Positions 5,819 through 7,632 of a stretch of 7,632 nucleotides of DNA are shown here, one piece after another. Position 1 is the stretch's first letter; every line of letters begins with the position of its first letter. The stretch spans positions 1-7,632 of the forward strand of contig CAZCZZ010000101.1 of assembly GCA_964503335.1 (NCBI GenBank), read 5' to 3'. The DNA is from CAZCZZ01 sp964503335. GTDB taxonomy: Bacteria; Verrucomicrobiota; Kiritimatiellia; CAIVKH01. The notes beneath the pieces were generated by a model. That model did no database searches, was not told where the DNA came from, and saw only the letters and a list, made by a program, of their open reading frames with translations. A program made the position numbers and the translations under genes.

Positions 5819-6364
5819 ATGAAGATGTCCGCCATAGCCCTGATGATGCTCCTGACCATCCCTGTCCTCGCCGCGGAGACCATACCCAACACCTGCGTCA
5901 TCACCTTCCACGTCGGAGCTACAATGCACAGCTTCGACGGCAGCGTCACCTCGGAGCCTGTTGAAACCACCCCGCAAGGCGACGCATTCGACCTCAAGAC
6001 CCGCGTTACCGTGACAAACATGACCACGGCGAACAAGAAGCGCGATGCCGAAATGTTCCACATGCTGCACGCCGACAACCACGCGGAAATTGTCGGCGAA
6101 GCGAGAGGCGTCAACTGGCAGAACGTGCGTGACGCGTCGGGCGCGGGCAAACCGCTGGAATTCGATCTCACGATCGCCGGCACGACACAAGGTCTTGCGG
6201 CCAGGGTCGAGAATCTCAACGAAACCGAAGCCACCGTGTCGTTCGACGCCGTGTTTCCTGTTTCGCTGAAAGCCTTCGGTCTGAAGCCACCGTCTGTCAT
6301 CGGCCTGATCCGCGTGCACGACATCGTGACCGTGAAGGCGCACTTCGAACTTCCGAAGAGCTGA
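5819..6364 (+). CDS. Secreted YceI-like family protein
   Basis: This 181-residue protein has a clear Sec signal peptide (KMSAIALMMLLTIPVLA, cleavage likely after residue 18). The mature part has YceI-like features: an early strand ITFHVGATMHSFDGSV (28-43), VTVTNMTTANKKRDAEMFHM (about 63-82, matching the family's pattern of a conserved turn and an MxxxL/M helix), and the C-terminal VFPVSLKAFGLKPPSVIGLI (145-164) followed by VHDIVTVKAHFEL. YceI proteins form a lipocalin-like barrel that binds polyisoprenoid or other lipids in the periplasm; the ligand here is unknown. The stop overlaps the next gene's start by one base (TGATG), so the two are probably coupled. The family assignment rests on pattern recognition, not alignment. 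Confidence 0.78.
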   Translation: MKMSAIALMMLLTIPVLAAETIPNTCVITFHVGATMHSFDGSVTSEPVETTPQGDAFDLKTRVTVTNMTTANKKRDAEMFHMLHADNHAEIVGEARGVNWQNVRDASGAGKPLEFDLTIAGTTQGLAARVENLNETEATVSFDAVFPVSLKAFGLKPPSVIGLIRVHDIVTVKAHFELPKS

Positions 6365-6978
6365 TGACCTCCGGCTCGAAGCACCGGCTGCAAATGTTGC
6401 TCCTTGCGGCAACCTTGACGCTGGCATTCAACACCCGTGCCCACGAAATGGCGCGCGCGTTCATTCCGTCGCCCCGCAATGTGCACGGCGAGGTGCGCGT
6501 GATCAGCGATGGTAACGCCACACGCGTTCAGTCCCTCCTCTATAGCAGGATGCTCGCACGCGGTCTCCAAGCCATACGCAACAAGGAATCGGAATCGTGG
6601 CCGCAAGGGCAACCCGATTCGGCGCGTTATCTGGATGCGTTGCGCAAGGCCGAACGGCAGGTGCTCGACGCCTTCTACGCCACGACGAACCGGGTCGATG
6701 AACGTCAGACCATGCTGATCGAAGTGGCTGCTTTTCCGGACCACGGAGAGGTCCGCATCTGCGAACTGCAACTGGCCGAGACCAACGGCACGGTCACCAT
6801 CCTTTCGTCGCCCGTGCTGGAGTCCTTCACGACGTCGCTCGACTACGCACGAAGCAGCATGCGCCGGATCATCCGGAACGCCTTTCCGGAGATTCCACCG
6901 GAGCTCAAGCCCGTGCTGAGCGCCCTTGCCGGCGATGAAGCCGACGAGCCGACTGCGGCCGTCCCGCTTCATGAATAA
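6364..6978 (+). CDS. Exported protein of unknown function
   Basis: I do not recognise this 204-residue protein. It has a basic N-terminus and a hydrophobic core (MLLLAATLTLAFNTRA, 11-26), consistent with a Sec signal peptide cleaved near Ala26-His27. The mature part is soluble, with a probable helix at 85-108 (DSARYLDALRKAERQVLDAFYAT), strand-like stretches at 116-150 (MLIEVAAF, EVRICELQL, GTVTILSSP), a Ser/Arg-rich helix (161-172) and an acidic tail. It has no cysteine pair, lipobox or known catalytic motif; the only cysteine I see is in RICEL. It overlaps the YceI-like stop by one base, and GAAGAG just upstream can serve as ribosome binding site; M11 (6394) is an alternative start. Co-translation with the YceI-like protein suggests a shared envelope role. 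Confidence 0.75.
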   Translation: MTSGSKHRLQMLLLAATLTLAFNTRAHEMARAFIPSPRNVHGEVRVISDGNATRVQSLLYSRMLARGLQAIRNKESESWPQGQPDSARYLDALRKAERQVLDAFYATTNRVDERQTMLIEVAAFPDHGEVRICELQLAETNGTVTILSSPVLESFTTSLDYARSSMRRIIRNAFPEIPPELKPVLSALAGDEADEPTAAVPLHE

Positions 6979-6986
6979 CTCTTAAG

Positions 6987-7025
6987 ACTATCCTTCATGC
7001 AACGCCCGGACCCACGGCGGATAGT
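6987..7025. repeat. 7-bp inverted repeat in the leader of the polyprenyl synthase gene
   Basis: ACTATCC (6987-6993) is the reverse complement of GGATAGT (7019-7025). Between them CGCC (7003-7006) can pair with a partly overlapping GGCG (7016-7019). The structure ends 8 bases before the AAGGA ribosome binding site at 7033-7037, which it leaves free. It could be a weak terminator for the upstream pair or a leader hairpin; no U-run follows. Confidence 0.4.
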
Positions 7026-7045
7026 ACATCGCAAGGACATCTACT

Positions 7046-7632
7046 ATGCACGCGCCCACGACATACAACCCGACACACGAAGCCAGCGATCAGCGAGTGA
7101 AGCGCTCCTGCAAGCTGCTCTCGATCGAAGACGAGCAGCGCGTTGAGCATGCATTCCGGACCATGCTGCCCCTGGGCGCCCACATCGACGCACGGCTTCA
7201 TGGCGTGCTCAACGACACCTTGACGCATCCCGGCAGTCTCGCCCGTGCCCAGTTGGCCTACGACATCCTGAAGGACCGCGTGACGGATCAGCAGCAGGCG
7301 CTCCAGCTCGCCACGGCCATCGAGTATTTCCACACGGCATCCCTGATTTTCGACGATATGCCGGCGATGGACAATGCGACGGAACGTCGCGGTCGCCCCT
7401 GCCCTCATGTGGCCTACGGCGAAGCTTCTGCCGTGCTCGGCGCACTGGCCCTGATCAATCAAGGCTACGCGCTCCTGTGGAACTCGATCGGATCGCTCGA
7501 CGCCAAATCCCGCGAAGAGGCAGCGCGACTTGTGTCCGCCTGCCTCGGCGTTCACGGCATCCTGAATGGCCAGGCCCGCGACCTGCATTTCGCCGACTCG
7601 CAGCGCACGATGAACGACGTCCTCCGCGTCGC
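7046..7632 (+). CDS. Polyprenyl diphosphate synthase, type II GGPP synthase-like, 3'-truncated
   Basis: Trans-prenyltransferases elongate allylic diphosphates with isopentenyl diphosphate in the cytoplasm. The window ends after 195 complete codons, compared with about 290-350 in the family. The first Asp-rich motif is D103-D104-MPAM-D109 in HTASLIFDDMPAMDNATERR, followed by RGRPCPH and YGEASAVLGALALI. This closely resembles bacterial CrtE-type GGPP synthases, including Ala98 five residues before the motif. The second conserved element NGQARDL (174-180) is present; the second Asp-rich motif is beyond the edge. The usual N-terminal GKxxRP isopentenyl-diphosphate site is not obvious: the equivalent position reads HPGSLARAQLAYDIL (61-75). 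AAGGA (7033-7037) lies 8 bases before the ATG. It follows the two exported-protein genes after 67 bp. Product length (C15 or C20) is uncertain; C20 is favoured by resemblance. Confidence 0.9.
   Translation, partial: MHAPTTYNPTHEASDQRVKRSCKLLSIEDEQRVEHAFRTMLPLGAHIDARLHGVLNDTLTHPGSLARAQLAYDILKDRVTDQQQALQLATAIEYFHTASLIFDDMPAMDNATERRGRPCPHVAYGEASAVLGALALINQGYALLWNSIGSLDAKSREEAARLVSACLGVHGILNGQARDLHFADSQRTMNDVLRV

Noticed and set aside
5800..6972. Minus-strand open frame of 390 codons
   Set aside because: It is antisense to the YceI-like and unknown exported genes, both of which have signal peptides and good starts; the antisense product has no recognisable motif.
6995..7588. Minus-strand open frame of 197 codons
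   Set aside because: It is the shadow of the polyprenyl synthase, whose Asp-rich motif and ribosome binding site are clear on the plus strand.

Overview
The window (about 60% GC by eye) comes from a Gram-negative-type bacterium: it encodes a putative lipoprotein, two Sec-type exported proteins and peptidoglycan-modifying YkuD enzymes. The intergenic regions carry short degenerate repeats of a kind I associate with large, repeat-rich environmental genomes, and a PVC-type lineage (Verrucomicrobiota/Kiritimatiellota) is one possibility. That lineage guess is weak inference. I see no tRNA, rRNA, CRISPR array, insertion sequence or phage gene.

Layout. (1) Positions 1-1980, plus strand: de novo NAD synthesis. 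A 5'-truncated nadC (quinolinate phosphoribosyltransferase) is followed by a 204-bp gap filled with TCCGTG-type repeats, then by nadA (quinolinate synthase). NadA makes quinolinate and NadC consumes it. (2) 2010-3572, plus strand: a B12-binding-type radical SAM protein of unknown substrate. It is separated from nadA only by four 7-bp repeats and has two matched palindromes embedded in its coding sequence. Its 3' end runs 44 bp into the convergent next gene, beside two GC-rich hairpins. (3) 5687 down to 3529, minus strand: a tight three-gene operon. In transcription order it holds a YkuD enzyme with no signal peptide, a protein with a MerR-like DNA-binding domain, and a lipoprotein L,D-transpeptidase with a peptidoglycan-binding-like and a LysM-like region. 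(4) 5819-7632, plus strand, divergent from the operon: a secreted YceI-like protein, a secreted protein I do not recognise (1-bp overlap), and a 3'-truncated polyprenyl diphosphate synthase resembling type II GGPP synthases (CrtE-like).

How the genes may work together. The minus-strand operon is the most interesting unit. A probable cytoplasmic YkuD and an envelope YkuD flank a candidate regulator, which suggests a link between handling of cytoplasmic peptidoglycan fragments and L,D-crosslinking at the envelope. The plus-strand group may concern isoprenoids, because YceI folds are known to bind polyprenoid lipids and the third gene makes prenyl diphosphates. Both ideas are inferences from gene content and spacing.
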